34,402 bases of DNA from an uncultured Methylophilaceae bacterium (GCA_905618945.1 CAJQTF010000008.1:1-34402), one strand, 5' to 3'; shown: positions 17,271 through 27,268, counted from the stretch's first letter. Numbers and translations are program-made. The notes: generated by a model from the sequence alone, not told the origin.

Positions 17271-18140
17271 ATGGTAATTAAATTTAAAAAAATTGCGATC
17301 ATCGGAAAATATCCTTCTTCAGAGGAGACTAAAGATATTCATGATCAGCTCATCCAACTGATAACTCATTTAAGTCAAAAAAATATTGATTTAGTTATTG
17401 AAGAAAAAACACAAAAACAAATTAAATTAAACAAATTTAAATCTCTCCCACTTAATGAGATTGGTAAGCAAGTTGATATAGCAATTGTTGTTGGTGGCGA
17501 TGGAACAATGCTTGGAGTTGCAAGAGCATTAATAGATACTGGGATTCCTTTGATAGGAATCAATCAAGGCCGGTTTGGTTTTTTAACTGATTTAAATATA
17601 AACAGTATGTTTTCAAGTATTGATAATATTTTAGATGGTTTTTATATTCAAGATAATAGAATGTTAATTGAAACAACAATTGTAAGAAATGATAAAAAAA
17701 TCTATGAGTCTTTTGCACTAAATGACATAGTTATCAGAAGTGGTTTAAGGCTTATTGAATTGGAAGTAATTATTGATGGAAGATTCGTTCATACCCAAAG
17801 ATCTGATGGGTTAATTGTTAGTACACCAACTGGAACAACAGCTTATGCACTTTCTGCTGGCGGGCCAATCATTCATCCAAATTTAGATGCTATTACTATT
17901 GTGCCGATTAGCCCTCATACACTAAGTAACCGACCTATTGCTGTTAGTGGAGATAGTGGAATATTAATTAAAATAGTTAATATGGATGAAGCCTGCGCTA
18001 GTATTGATGGGCAAATTCAAATACCCTTAGATAAGAAAGATACAATAATTATTAAAAAGGCTAAACAATATATTTCAATACTTCATCCGCAAGATTATTG
18101 TTATTTTGAGATGCTTAGAAATAAATTGAATTGGGGTTAG
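17271..18140 (+). CDS. nadK: NAD kinase
   Basis: Phosphorylates NAD to NADP in the cytosol. The 289-residue protein shows GGDGTM (75-80), the family's catalytic Asp motif, then GINQGRFGFLTDL and the glycine-rich TPTGTTAYALSAGGPI (185-200). Length and motif order are normal. Divergent from hrcA. The start ATG 17271 follows an A-run without Shine-Dalgarno. recN begins 9 bases after its stop, a pairing common in Betaproteobacteria. Confidence 0.96.
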   Translation: MVIKFKKIAIIGKYPSSEETKDIHDQLIQLITHLSQKNIDLVIEEKTQKQIKLNKFKSLPLNEIGKQVDIAIVVGGDGTMLGVARALIDTGIPLIGINQGRFGFLTDLNINSMFSSIDNILDGFYIQDNRMLIETTIVRNDKKIYESFALNDIVIRSGLRLIELEVIIDGRFVHTQRSDGLIVSTPTGTTAYALSAGGPIIHPNLDAITIVPISPHTLSNRPIAVSGDSGILIKIVNMDEACASIDGQIQIPLDKKDTIIIKKAKQYISILHPQDYCYFEMLRNKLNWG

Positions 18141-18149
18141 GATTTACAA

Positions 18150-19805
18150 ATGCTTGAAAATCTTTCAATTAAAAATTTTGTTATTGTTAACCACTTAGAG
18201 CTAAATTTTACAAGTGGATTCTCTGCTTTAACTGGTGAGACTGGCGCCGGTAAGTCTATCCTTATTGGAGCACTTTCATTAGCTCTTGGCCAAAGAAGTG
18301 AGACTGGCGTGGTTAGACATAACACTGACAAATCAGATATCTCAGCTACTTTTAATATTAAAGGTAATAAGTATGCCCAAGATTGGTTGAAACATAGCGA
18401 ACTCGAATCTGATGAGGATAGCCTTCTTTTGCGGAGGGTTATATACCAAGATGGCAAATCGAAAGGTTTTATCAATGGCATACCGGCAACTATTAACCAG
18501 TTAAAATCAATAGGAGAATTACTTATTGATATTTATAGTCAAAACTCACATCATTCATTGTTAAAAAACTCTACACAAAGAGAGATTTTAGATAATTTTT
18601 CAGATTTAAATGAAGGTGTAGTAGAAATAAAAGAGCTGTATGAGAATTGGCGAAAGTTATCTATAGAAAATGAGAATTTTAAGAAAAATAAAGACTCCTA
18701 TATTGAAGAATTAGGTGATCTTGAAGTGAAAAATAAACAGTTTAAAGCCTTAGATTTTTCTTTTTCTAAGTGGCAAGACATACAAGCCAATCATAAAATG
18801 CTTTCAAATAGCTCAGAATTAATTAAAGGTATTCAGACATGTATTTCTATGATGGATAATGATGATTCCTCTGTGTTTAATCAAATTAATCAGTTACAGA
18901 CAACCCTATCAAATTTAGCTAATTTAGATAATCGACTTGAAAATCAATTGAAAATTATTGACACCATGTCCTTGGAATCAAGTGAGCTTATTCGTGAATT
19001 AAATCATTATTTACATGCTTTAGATATGAACGAAGAGCTAAAGAATGAGGTTGAATCTAAAATTCAGGATACATATGAATTTTGTCGAAAATATCGTGTA
19101 AAACCTGAAGAGCTTGATTCTTTAAGTAATGATTGGCAAGTTCGCTATGATTTATTGGTTAAGTTGATAGACGAGAAAGGAATTAGTGAAGTATTAAATG
19201 AAGCAAGGCATTGTTATGATGAGGCAGCTTCTAAATTATCGCAAAAACGCAAAGAATCAGCCTTGGAACTTAATAATATTATTACTGATAAGCTCAAGGA
19301 TTTATCTTTTACGCATGGAAAATTCGAAGTTAATTTAAAATCAATTGAGCCTAGTGCTAATGGAAATGAACAAGTTGAATTTTTAATTTCAACTTATTTG
19401 AATGCAGAACCTAGGCCTATACAAAAAGTAGCATCAGGGGGCGAATTGTCTAGAATTAGTTTGGCAATAAGAGTAGCTTCGATTAAAAAAGCTAATGTCC
19501 CTGTTATGATTTTTGATGAGGTTGATGTAGGTATTGGTGGCGGGGTTGCTGAAGTAGTAGGAAAATTATTAAAGGATTTAGCTGATGATGCTCAACATCA
19601 GATTTTTGCTATTACGCACTTACCTCAAGTTGCTGCGCAATCTTTAAATCACTTTAAAGTTTCAAAAGAGCAAATTAATGGTGAAACTGTAAGTCAAATA
19701 AACTTGCTTGATGAGAGTGGGCGGGTTAATGAGCTTGCTAGAATGTTAGGTGGGGTTAAGATAACAAATACGACTATTGAGCATGCCAAAGAATTACTTA
19801 GCTGA
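18150..19805 (+). CDS. recN: DNA repair protein RecN
   Basis: SMC-like ATPase that helps recombinational repair of double-strand breaks. The 551-residue protein has Walker A GETGAGKS (29-36), a central coiled-coil part, the ABC signature VASGGELSRISLAIR, and Walker B VMIFDEVDVGIGGG with Asp456-Glu457, followed by an ITHLPQVAA switch. It forms an operon with nadK. Its 3' end overlaps that of fur on the other strand by 12 bases. I see no LexA box upstream, but the gene starts directly behind nadK. Confidence 0.96.
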   Translation: MLENLSIKNFVIVNHLELNFTSGFSALTGETGAGKSILIGALSLALGQRSETGVVRHNTDKSDISATFNIKGNKYAQDWLKHSELESDEDSLLLRRVIYQDGKSKGFINGIPATINQLKSIGELLIDIYSQNSHHSLLKNSTQREILDNFSDLNEGVVEIKELYENWRKLSIENENFKKNKDSYIEELGDLEVKNKQFKALDFSFSKWQDIQANHKMLSNSSELIKGIQTCISMMDNDDSSVFNQINQLQTTLSNLANLDNRLENQLKIIDTMSLESSELIRELNHYLHALDMNEELKNEVESKIQDTYEFCRKYRVKPEELDSLSNDWQVRYDLLVKLIDEKGISEVLNEARHCYDEAASKLSQKRKESALELNNIITDKLKDLSFTHGKFEVNLKSIEPSANGNEQVEFLISTYLNAEPRPIQKVASGGELSRISLAIRVASIKKANVPVMIFDEVDVGIGGGVAEVVGKLLKDLADDAQHQIFAITHLPQVAAQSLNHFKVSKEQINGETVSQINLLDESGRVNELARMLGGVKITNTTIEHAKELLS

Positions 19806-20261
19806 CCCATGACATTTACTAATATTTTCTAACCCACCTAATTTACAACTGCAGGACTTATTATTGCAATCAGCATAAATATACAAGGCATGCTCAATAA
19901 TAGTAAATCCATTTTTTTCGGCAATCATATTTTGTCTCTTTTCAATTTCATCATCACAAAATTCCTTAATAAATCCACATTGAAGACACACAATATGATC
20001 ATGATGATCTTTCTCATTAAGCTCAAATACAGCCTTATCACTTTCAAAGTGATGCCGGATTAATATACCAGATTGTTCAAATTGTGTTAAAACTCTATAA
20101 ATAGTTGCTAACCCAACCTCCTCATCTGTTTTTAGCATTATTTTAAAGATGTCTTCAGCAGATAAATGCTTATCTCTATTATTCTCGAAAATAGCAAGTA
20201 CTTTTATCCTTGGAAGGGTTGCCTTAAGGCCTGTTTTTTTTAGATCATGATGCTCTTTCAT
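19794..20261 (-). CDS. fur: Ferric uptake regulator Fur
   Basis: Iron-sensing dimeric repressor. The roughly 155-residue protein has the N-terminal winged helix (TLPRIKVLAIF and LATIYRVLTQFEQSGI) and the metal site HHDHIVCLQC with His86, His89, Cys92 and Cys95, close to E. coli numbering, plus a Cys-rich C-terminus (CNNKSCSC). Start choice is open. ATG 20261 gives MKEHHDLKKTGLK, while GTG 20267 adds two residues and sits nearer the GGAG Shine-Dalgarno. An ATG-TGA start-stop overlaps the GTG. It is divergent from bamE across a gap with an inverted repeat, and overlaps recN at the 3' end. Confidence 0.95.
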   Translation of the reverse strand: MKEHHDLKKTGLKATLPRIKVLAIFENNRDKHLSAEDIFKIMLKTDEEVGLATIYRVLTQFEQSGILIRHHFESDKAVFELNEKDHHDHIVCLQCGFIKEFCDDEIEKRQNMIAEKNGFTIIEHALYIYADCNNKSCSCKLGGLENISKCHGSAK

Positions 20262-20284
20262 AATCACATAACTCCAAAATTAAA

Positions 20285-20313
20285 TTAACATAATTTCTAT
20301 CATGTTATATTAT
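20285..20313 (+). promoter_or_regulatory. Putative bamE promoter with inverted-repeat operator
   Basis: TTAACA (20285-20290), 17 bases, TATTAT (20308-20313), each five of six to the sigma-70 consensus. A dyad TAACAT (20286-20291) / ATGTTA (20302-20307) lies across the spacer. It could serve as an operator for bamE and the divergent fur. It is not a good match to the Fur box. The expected transcript start falls at or next to the bamE ATG at 20320. Confidence 0.4.
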
Positions 20314-20319
20314 GAGCCT

Positions 20320-21003
20320 ATGCAAATAAAGACATATCTTCGTAATTTTTTTTTGATTTTCTTATTATTAAATTTGATATCTTGCTCGTCAATTGACAGA
20401 GGAACTAGTTATTTGCCTAAAATATATAAGATTGATATTCAACAAGGGAATGAGATAACCTCCGAAATGTTGATGACACTTAAGCCTGGGATGACAAAAT
20501 CCCAAGTTCGCTTTATTCTTGGAACTCCATTGATTCAAGATACTTTCCATTCGGAAAGATGGGATTATTTATACATAATGAGAGTGGATGAAATTTTGAT
20601 TGAGCAAAGACATGTCATTTTAAATTTTGTAGATGAGAAATTGAAAAATATAACTGGTGAGGTTATGCCGAAAAAAGATAATGCTCAATTGGATAAAGAG
20701 TTACAAAAAAATAACACAGTAGTTGGTGAAGAAGGCTTTGACGAATCATCAGTGGAGGTTCAAGATGAGAAAAGAGATGGCAATGAACCAAAACTCTCTG
20801 ATGAAGAAGTAGAATCTTCAAAGCCAGAGAGATTAAGTCCATTAATTGGAGATACAGAATTGTTAGTAGATAAAGAACCTCAATTACCTGTAGACACTTC
20901 TGAATCAATAAACGAGGCGATCAAACAAGACATTATCGATTCTCTGCCGAAAAAAGATGATGCTGGTTATTTTGATCTTTTATTAGAAAAAATAGGATTT
21001 TAA
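20320..21003 (+). CDS. bamE: Outer membrane assembly lipoprotein BamE (SmpA/OmlA), long form
   Basis: Lipoprotein of the BAM complex that inserts beta-barrel proteins in the outer membrane. ATG 20320 gives a signal peptide with lipobox LISC (Cys22). The BamE domain follows (about 30-112), with LMTLKPGMTKSQVRFILGTPLIQDTFHSERWDYLYI, read here as two adjoining segments, typical of the family. After it comes a long acidic, Glu/Asp/Ser-rich tail (about 113-215), then a short end DDAGYFDLLLEKIGF, bringing the total to 227 residues, about twice the E. coli protein. Longer tails are known in Betaproteobacteria. An upstream in-frame ATG at 20302 would lie within the promoter-like element. dapB starts 3 bases after the stop. 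Confidence 0.92.
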   Translation: MQIKTYLRNFFLIFLLLNLISCSSIDRGTSYLPKIYKIDIQQGNEITSEMLMTLKPGMTKSQVRFILGTPLIQDTFHSERWDYLYIMRVDEILIEQRHVILNFVDEKLKNITGEVMPKKDNAQLDKELQKNNTVVGEEGFDESSVEVQDEKRDGNEPKLSDEEVESSKPERLSPLIGDTELLVDKEPQLPVDTSESINEAIKQDIIDSLPKKDDAGYFDLLLEKIGF

Positions 21004-21006
21004 AAT

Positions 21007-21819
21007 ATGGAAAACCCTTTAAAAATAATTGTTGTAGGCGCCTCTGGAAAGATGGGACAAGCTTTGATTAATGAAATCTCAAATAACCCTGATTTATTAT
21101 TGACTGGAGCCATTGATCAATCATCTTGCCCCATCTTGGGTATGGATGCTGGTACATTATTTGGTATTAAAACTGACGTTATAATTAATGATGATTTTGA
21201 GTCGATTATTAAAAAAGGGGATTACGTAATAGATTTTACAAGGCCTGAGGCATCAATGGACTATTTAGAAGTGTGTATTAAAAATAATACTAAATATGTA
21301 CTTGGAACCACTGGTTTTTCAGACGAAGAAAAACAGAAAATTTCTTTGGCATCAAAAGACATTCCAATCTGTTTTGCTCCCAACATGAGTGTAGGTGTTA
21401 ATTTACTAGTTTCATTGGTGGAAGCGGCTACAAGAGTTCTCTATAAAGATTATGACATGGAGATCATTGAATCACATCATAATGAAAAAATTGACGCACC
21501 TTCAGGTACGGCTCTAAGGTTAGGAGAAGCAATTGCAAAAACCGCAAAGTTAAGCCTCCAAGAGAATGGTGTTTTTCATCGAGAAGGGAAAATGAATAAA
21601 CGCAAAAAAAATGAAATTGGTTTTTCAACTATCAGGGGCGGTGATATTGTTGGCGATCATACTGTTTTATATGCTGGGGATGGCGAGCGAATTGAGTTAA
21701 CACATAAAGCAGGAAGTAGGACTACCTTTGCATTAGGGGCAATTAAGGCGGTTGAATTTCTAAAAAATCAGTCAGTAGGTCTTTTTGACATGATGGATGT
21801 TTTAAATTTAAAAAAATAA
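21007..21819 (+). CDS. dapB: 4-hydroxy-tetrahydrodipicolinate reductase
   Basis: NAD(P)H-dependent reductase of the lysine/diaminopimelate pathway, needed for peptidoglycan. The 270-residue product has the Rossmann motif GASGKMG (11-17), GTTGF near 100, and the active-site block ESHHNEKIDAPSGTAL with His157-His158 and Lys161, close to E. coli numbering (159, 160, 163). Start ATG 21007 is 3 bases after bamE. The next gene, carA, has its own promoter 22 bases after the dapB stop, in keeping with the dapB-carA-carB order known in proteobacteria. Confidence 0.97.
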   Translation: MENPLKIIVVGASGKMGQALINEISNNPDLLLTGAIDQSSCPILGMDAGTLFGIKTDVIINDDFESIIKKGDYVIDFTRPEASMDYLEVCIKNNTKYVLGTTGFSDEEKQKISLASKDIPICFAPNMSVGVNLLVSLVEAATRVLYKDYDMEIIESHHNEKIDAPSGTALRLGEAIAKTAKLSLQENGVFHREGKMNKRKKNEIGFSTIRGGDIVGDHTVLYAGDGERIELTHKAGSRTTFALGAIKAVEFLKNQSVGLFDMMDVLNLKK

Positions 21820-21840
21820 CGAATATTTTCATATTTTAAA

Positions 21841-21869
21841 TTGAAGTAAAGTGATGAATGACTTATAAT
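21841..21869 (+). promoter_or_regulatory. Sigma-70 promoter for carAB
   Basis: TTGAAG (21841-21846), a 17-base spacer, then a perfect TATAAT (21864-21869). This is the best housekeeping promoter seen in the window. The transcript would begin near 21876 and carry a leader of about 65 bases with a hairpin. Confidence 0.75.
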
Positions 21870-21875
21870 TCTAAC

Positions 21876-21901
21876 AACGGGCGGACCTAAAACCACCCGT
21901 T
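21876..21901 (+). promoter_or_regulatory. Leader hairpin before carA, possible attenuator
   Basis: AACGGGCGG (21876-21884) pairs with CCACCCGTT (21893-21901) with one C/A mismatch and an 8-base loop. It lies at the very 5' end of the expected carAB transcript. Followed by only a broken T stretch (TTGCTTTAT), so termination would be weak. It could stabilise the 5' end or control carAB. Confidence 0.5.
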
Positions 21902-21940
21902 TGCTTTATCTAAAAGATTATTTTACATTGGAGATATTTC

Positions 21941-23074
21941 TTGTCGTCTAAATTGCCGGCCATATTAGTGCTTGCAGACGGAACAAAGTTTCGAGGGACT
22001 TCAATTGGTATTAAGGGATCTGTTGTTGGTGAAGTAGTTTTTAATACCTCAATGACTGGTTATCAAGAAATACTTACCGACCCATCCTATACAGAGCAAA
22101 TTATTACTTTTACTTATCCCCATATTGGAAACACAGGTATCAACCTTGAGGATTTAGAATCAAATAAAGTATGTGTAAAAGGCTTAATTATTCGTGACCT
22201 ACCTATTGCCTATTCTAACTTCAGAGCCGTAATGTCTTTATCAGAATATCTTAAAGAGCAAAAAATAGTAGGTATATCAGGAATTGATACTAGAGCTTTA
22301 ACTCAACATTTGCGAGCGAATGGAGCTCAATCTGGTTGCATTATGACTGGAGCTATTAATGAGAAAGAGGCTATTAAAAAAGCAAAATCCTTTAAAGGAA
22401 TTGCTGGTATGGATTTAGCTAGCGCTGTTACAACCTCAAAAAAATACATAGCCAAAGAAGGTGAGTGGGCATTAGGGCTTGGGTATCAAAAAATTCCGAA
22501 GTTTAAATATCATGTGGTTGCTTATGACTTTGGAATGAAAAGAAATATTTTAAGAATGCTAACTTCAAGGGGATGTAAAGTAACTGTAGTCCCAGCAAAA
22601 TTATCAGCAAAAGAGGTTCTAGCATTAAAGCCTGATGGCGTATTTTTATCAAATGGGCCTGGTGATCCTGAGCCATGCGATTATGCTATTAACAACATTA
22701 AAATTATTATGGAAAAGAAATTGCCGCTGTTTGGTATTTGTTTAGGGCATCAATTATTAGCTTTAGCAAGTGGTGCAAAAACATCAAAAATGAAATTTGG
22801 ACATCATGGTGCTAACCATCCTGTTCAAGATATTAAAACAGGGAGAGTGTTTATTACAAGTCAAAATCATGGCTTTACCGTTGAGCAATCTTCCCTCCCT
22901 AAAGCTCTGAAGGCCACCCATATTTCCTTATTCGATAAAACTCTTCAGGGAATTAGTCGTGTTGATTTGCCAGCATTTGGCTTTCAGGGGCATCCTGAAG
23001 CTAGCCCAGGACCTTCAGAAATGGATTATCTATTTGACCAATTTATTAAAATGATGATTAAAGGAAATAGATAA
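21941..23074 (+). CDS. carA: Carbamoyl-phosphate synthase small subunit
   Basis: Glutaminase subunit that releases ammonia from glutamine for CarB, feeding arginine and pyrimidine synthesis. The 377-residue protein has the CPSase N-domain and a class I glutamine amidotransferase domain with Cys267 in FGICLGHQ and His351/Glu353 in [12 protein letters not shown], close to E. coli positions (269, 353, 355). The start is TTG 21941; a clear GGAGA (21930-21934) six bases upstream fixes it. carB follows with no gap. Transcription is likely from the TTGAAG/TATAAT promoter with a leader hairpin. Confidence 0.97.
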   Translation: MSSKLPAILVLADGTKFRGTSIGIKGSVVGEVVFNTSMTGYQEILTDPSYTEQIITFTYPHIGNTGINLEDLESNKVCVKGLIIRDLPIAYSNFRAVMSLSEYLKEQKIVGISGIDTRALTQHLRANGAQSGCIMTGAINEKEAIKKAKSFKGIAGMDLASAVTTSKKYIAKEGEWALGLGYQKIPKFKYHVVAYDFGMKRNILRMLTSRGCKVTVVPAKLSAKEVLALKPDGVFLSNGPGDPEPCDYAINNIKIIMEKKLPLFGICLGHQLLALASGAKTSKMKFGHHGANHPVQDIKTGRVFITSQNHGFTVEQSSLPKALKATHISLFDKTLQGISRVDLPAFGFQGHPEASPGPSEMDYLFDQFIKMMIKGNR

Positions 23075-26000
23075 GTGGCCAAACGGACTGACATAAAATC
23101 AATTCTTATTATTGGCGCAGGTCCAATCATTATTGGCCAGGCATGCGAGTTTGATTATTCCGGTGCGCAAGCATGTAAGGCATTAATGGAAGAGGGCTAT
23201 CGAGTTATTTTAGTAAATTCAAATCCAGCAACAATTATGACAGATCCTGATATTGCCCATAAAACTTATATTGAACCAATTCAATGGGAAATCGTAAGCA
23301 AAATAATAGCAAAAGAAAAGCCAGATGCTCTTTTACCAACAATGGGCGGACAAACTGCACTTAATTGCGCTTTAGATTTAGATAAGCATGGAATATTGAA
23401 AAAATATAATGTTGAGCTAATTGGCGCTTCAAAAGAAGCAATAGATAAAGCTGAAGATAGGCAGAAATTTAAAGAAGCAATGAATAAAATTGGGCTTGCA
23501 TCAGCCCGCTCATTAATAGCCCACAGCTTAGAAGAGGCGGTCCAGGTTCAAGCAAGCATTGGCTACCCTGCGATTATTCGCCCTTCTTTTACTATGGGGG
23601 GAAGTGGTGGTGGAATCGCTTACAATCAAGAAGAATTTTTAGATATCTGTAAGAGAGGATTAGATGCTTCTCCTACGAATGAGTTATTGATTGAGGAATC
23701 ACTTTTAGGTTGGAAAGAGTTTGAAATGGAGGTTGTAAGAGATGCAAAAGATAATTGCATTATTATTTGCTCAATTGAAAATTTAGATCCAATGGGGGTC
23801 CATACTGGAGATTCGATAACAGTTGCACCTGCCCAAACATTAACTGATAAAGAATACCAGCTAATGAGAACCGCATCGATTAATGTTTTAAGGGAGGTCG
23901 GAGTTGAAACAGGAGGCTCAAATGTTCAATTTGCAATTAATCCCGATGATGGCCGTATGGTGGTTATAGAGATGAACCCAAGAGTATCAAGGTCATCAGC
24001 TTTAGCATCAAAAGCTACAGGCTTTCCAATTGCTAAAATTGCAGCCAAATTAGCAATTGGCTTCACACTTGATGAACTAAGTAACGATATAACTGGAGGC
24101 CTTACACCTGCATCATTTGAACCATCAATTGATTATGTTGTAACCAAAGTTCCAAGATTTGCCTTTGAAAAATTTCCACAAGCAGATTGTAGACTAACGA
24201 CTCAAATGAAATCTGTGGGCGAGGTTATGGCTATTGGAAGAACATTCCAAGAATCTTTCCAAAAAGCATTAAGAGGTCTTGAGATTGATGTGGATGGATT
24301 GACCGAGCAATCATTAGATAAAAATGAAATTATTAAAGAGTTAAGGGAGCCAGGCCCAAATCGATTGTGGTTTTTAGGAGATGCCTTTAGGTTAGGCTTA
24401 TCCATTGCAGAAATATTTCAGCATTCAAAGATAGATCCATGGTTTCTTTACCAAATAAAAGATTTAATTGAGATAGAAGAAAAAATAAAGAAAATGACTA
24501 TAAAGTCATTTAGCTCGGAAATACTCTTTGATATAAAAAGAAAAGGGTTCTCCGATAGTCGGATTGCTAATCTTATTGGCAAGCAAGCTAGAGACATTAG
24601 GTCGTTGCGCTATAAACATAAAATTCATCCAGTTTATAAAAGAGTAGATACTTGTGCTGCCGAGTTTGAAACAAGTACAGCATATCTTTATTCAACTTAT
24701 GAGCAGGTTTCTGAAGCTAACCCCTCCAAAAATAAAAAAATTATTATTATTGGTGGAGGCCCAAATAGGATTGGTCAAGGGATTGAGTTTGATTACTGCT
24801 GTGTTCATGCATCTCTTGCGTTAAGAGATTCTGGTTATGAAACCATTATGATCAATTGCAATCCAGAAACAGTATCAACTGACTATGATACATCTGATAG
24901 GTTATATTTTGAGCCAGTCACTATGGAAGACGTTCTGGAAGTTATTAGAACAGAGAATCCATGGGGCGTTATTGTTCAATATGGCGGACAAACACCACTT
25001 AAACTTGCAAAAGAATTAGCTCAAGAAGGAGCTCCAATAATAGGTACACTTCCTGATGATATTGATGCAGCTGAAGATCGTGAGCGCTTTCAGAAAATTA
25101 TAGAAGATTTAAAACTAAAACAGCCACCTAATCGAACTGCTAGAAACCCGACTCAAGCAATTAAGCTAGCTGAAGAAATTGGCTACCCTTTAGTTGTAAG
25201 ACCTAGCTATGTTTTAGGGGGTAGGGCTATGGAAATAGTTCATGAGAAAAATGATTTAGAGCGTTACATGAGGGAGGCGGTTAAGGTATCAAATGAATCA
25301 CCTGTTTTATTAGATAGATTTTTAAATGATGCTATTGAAATAGATATTGATGCAATTTCCGATGGTAAAGTGGTAGTGGTCGCTGGAATTATGGAGCATA
25401 TTGAGCAAGCAGGAGTCCATTCAGGAGATTCGGCATGCTCACTACCACCTTATAGTTTGTCAAAAAAAATTCAAAAAAAATTAATCACTCAAACAAAGCT
25501 GATGGCAAAAGCATTAAATGTAATTGGTTTAATGAATGTTCAATTTGCAATTCAGCATGAAGAAATATATGTTTTGGAGGTTAATCCAAGGGCCTCAAGG
25601 ACCGTACCATTTGTCTCAAAAGCGATAGGTATACCATTAGCTAAAATTGCTGCGAAAATTATGGCTGGTAAGACACTTAAATCTCTTAATTTTACAAAAG
25701 AAATTGAACCTAAATTTTTCTCTGTAAAAGAAGCTGTTTTTCCATTTATCAAATTCCCGGGTGTTGATACTATCTTGGGACCAGAAATGAAATCTACAGG
25801 TGAAGTTATGGGGGTCGGTAAAACATTTGTAGAAGCATATATTAAGTCACAGCTTGGCGCCTCAACATCACTTCCAAAAAGCGGTAAGGCTTTTATTAGC
25901 GTTCGAAAAGAAGACCATAAAAATGTTATTGATATCGCAAAATCTCTTAATAACCTTGGTTTTAAGCTAGTAGCAACTAAAGGCACTGCAGAAATACTAA

Positions 26001-26272
26001 AACAAAATAAGATGGATGTAATTTCCGTAAATAAAGTTGCCGAAGGTAGGCCACATATTGTAGATATGATCAAAAATGATGAAATTGATTTTATTGTTAA
26101 TGTTACCGAAGATAAAAAAGCTATTGCTGACTCATATGCAATTAGAAGAAATGCATTGCAAAATAAAGTTACATACTACACAACCTTATTTGGCGCTCGG
26201 GCAGCTTGTAAAGCAATGAATTATTCAAATGAACTTAGCGTAACTGCATTACAAAGCTTGCATAAAATATAG
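23075..26272 (+). CDS. carB: Carbamoyl-phosphate synthase large subunit
   Basis: Builds carbamoyl phosphate from bicarbonate, ammonia and two ATP. The 1065-residue protein has two homologous ATP-grasp halves, the first opening [21 protein letters not shown] and the second (about residue 560) [20 protein letters not shown], each with an EMNPR/EVNPR metal motif, then the C-terminal allosteric MGS-like domain (about 930 on). Length is close to E. coli (1073). The start is GTG 23075, directly abutting the carA stop, so translation is coupled. No inteins or breaks. greA follows after 66 bases. Confidence 0.98.
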   Translation: MAKRTDIKSILIIGAGPIIIGQACEFDYSGAQACKALMEEGYRVILVNSNPATIMTDPDIAHKTYIEPIQWEIVSKIIAKEKPDALLPTMGGQTALNCALDLDKHGILKKYNVELIGASKEAIDKAEDRQKFKEAMNKIGLASARSLIAHSLEEAVQVQASIGYPAIIRPSFTMGGSGGGIAYNQEEFLDICKRGLDASPTNELLIEESLLGWKEFEMEVVRDAKDNCIIICSIENLDPMGVHTGDSITVAPAQTLTDKEYQLMRTASINVLREVGVETGGSNVQFAINPDDGRMVVIEMNPRVSRSSALASKATGFPIAKIAAKLAIGFTLDELSNDITGGLTPASFEPSIDYVVTKVPRFAFEKFPQADCRLTTQMKSVGEVMAIGRTFQESFQKALRGLEIDVDGLTEQSLDKNEIIKELREPGPNRLWFLGDAFRLGLSIAEIFQHSKIDPWFLYQIKDLIEIEEKIKKMTIKSFSSEILFDIKRKGFSDSRIANLIGKQARDIRSLRYKHKIHPVYKRVDTCAAEFETSTAYLYSTYEQVSEANPSKNKKIIIIGGGPNRIGQGIEFDYCCVHASLALRDSGYETIMINCNPETVSTDYDTSDRLYFEPVTMEDVLEVIRTENPWGVIVQYGGQTPLKLAKELAQEGAPIIGTLPDDIDAAEDRERFQKIIEDLKLKQPPNRTARNPTQAIKLAEEIGYPLVVRPSYVLGGRAMEIVHEKNDLERYMREAVKVSNESPVLLDRFLNDAIEIDIDAISDGKVVVVAGIMEHIEQAGVHSGDSACSLPPYSLSKKIQKKLITQTKLMAKALNVIGLMNVQFAIQHEEIYVLEVNPRASRTVPFVSKAIGIPLAKIAAKIMAGKTLKSLNFTKEIEPKFFSVKEAVFPFIKFPGVDTILGPEMKSTGEVMGVGKTFVEAYIKSQLGASTSLPKSGKAFISVRKEDHKNVIDIAKSLNNLGFKLVATKGTAEILKQNKMDVISVNKVAEGRPHIVDMIKNDEIDFIVNVTEDKKAIADSYAIRRNALQNKVTYYTTLFGARAACKAMNYSNELSVTALQSLHKI

Positions 26273-26338
26273 TCTTAAAATAAACTCAATAATTATCATC
26301 ACTAAAAATCAAGGTGATTATTTACATAGGAACAAGTA

Positions 26339-26815
26339 ATGAATCAAATCCCAATTACTCGAAATGGCTCAGAGTTACTTAAGGCAGAATTAAAACAATT
26401 AAAAAGTATTGATAGGCCAAACATTGTTCAAGCTATAGCAGAAGCTCGGGCTCAAGGAGATTTATCTGAGAATGCAGAATACGATGCGGCAAAGGAGCGT
26501 CAGGGATTTATTGAAGGACGACTTGCCCAAATTGAAGCAATACTTTCACAAGCAATAATAATTGATCCCACTTCATTAAATGCAGGTGGAAAATGTGTTT
26601 TTGGCTCAACTGTGGAAATCGAAGATTTAGATGAGGAAACTAAATTTACCTATCAAATTGTTGGTGATGATGAAGCTGATATTAAGGAGAAAAAAATATC
26701 AATAAATTCTCCGTTAGCGAAGGCAATGATTGGAAAAGAGGAAGGTGACGAGATTGATTTTGAGTCGCCTGGTGGTTTAAAAAATTATGAAATTATGAAA
26801 ATATCTTATATTTAA
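26339..26815 (+). CDS. greA: Transcription elongation factor GreA
   Basis: Rescues backtracked RNA polymerase by stimulating transcript cleavage through the secondary channel. The 158-residue protein has the N-terminal coiled coil with the acidic tip Asp41 and Glu44 in GDLSENAEYDAAKERQ, matching E. coli, and a C-terminal FKBP-like domain ending near GDEIDFESPGG. An AGGAACAA ribosome site stands before ATG 26339. It follows carB and precedes a DUF4149 gene by 3 bases, as in other Betaproteobacteria. Confidence 0.97.
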   Translation: MNQIPITRNGSELLKAELKQLKSIDRPNIVQAIAEARAQGDLSENAEYDAAKERQGFIEGRLAQIEAILSQAIIIDPTSLNAGGKCVFGSTVEIEDLDEETKFTYQIVGDDEADIKEKKISINSPLAKAMIGKEEGDEIDFESPGGLKNYEIMKISYI

Positions 26816-26818
26816 GAC

Positions 26819-27265
26819 ATGAATGCCTTCCTACATAAGTTATCTATAATTATTTCCTCACTTTGGGTTGGGGGCTTATGGTCAATGCTTATGGTGACAA
26901 CAATTTTATTTAATAAAGTACCAAGTTCCTATATAGCTGGCGCAATTGCTAATGACATGTTTGTTTTTATGAATTTATTTGGAATATTTTCTTCAGGCTT
27001 TCTTTTAATATATGGTTTTAGAAAAGAAAATTTATCTTTTATTAGGTCTATCACTTTTTGGTTACTAATATTAATGCTAGGTTTAACTCTAATTAGTTAT
27101 TTTGGAATTAACCCTATTCTTGAGAATTTTAGAGAGAACTCTATTTCAAAGGAGATTATTGAAAGTGTATTTGTTAGCAGATACTCTACGTGGCATGGAA
27201 TAGCAAACACTGCATTCCTAATTGAATGCTTTTTAGGTATTTTTTTGATTCTAAAAATACGTTAG
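26819..27265 (+). CDS. DUF4149 domain membrane protein
   Basis: Small inner-membrane protein of unknown function. The 148 residues contain about four hydrophobic segments (roughly 8-30, 43-66, 75-96, 126-146) with short polar links. The start pattern SLWVGGLWSMLM followed by a Gly/Phe-rich second helix, and RYSTWHGIANTAFLIE before the last helix, fit DUF4149 (TMEM205-like) proteins. I assign the family by this pattern and by its known place between greA and yhbY in Betaproteobacteria. Probably translated with greA, and converges on yhbY with a 3-base gap. Confidence 0.75.
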   Translation: MNAFLHKLSIIISSLWVGGLWSMLMVTTILFNKVPSSYIAGAIANDMFVFMNLFGIFSSGFLLIYGFRKENLSFIRSITFWLLILMLGLTLISYFGINPILENFRENSISKEIIESVFVSRYSTWHGIANTAFLIECFLGIFLILKIR

Positions 27266-27268
27266 ATT

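Noticed and set aside
18137-18481. Minus-strand open frame over the recN 5' end
   Set aside because: Shadow of recN Walker A region; no motif and no promoter context.
25552-26073. Long minus-strand open frame (173 codons) inside carB
   Set aside because: It is antisense to the well-supported CarB C-terminal half, is Ser/Thr/Ile-rich as expected from reversed coding, and has no motif or ribosome site.
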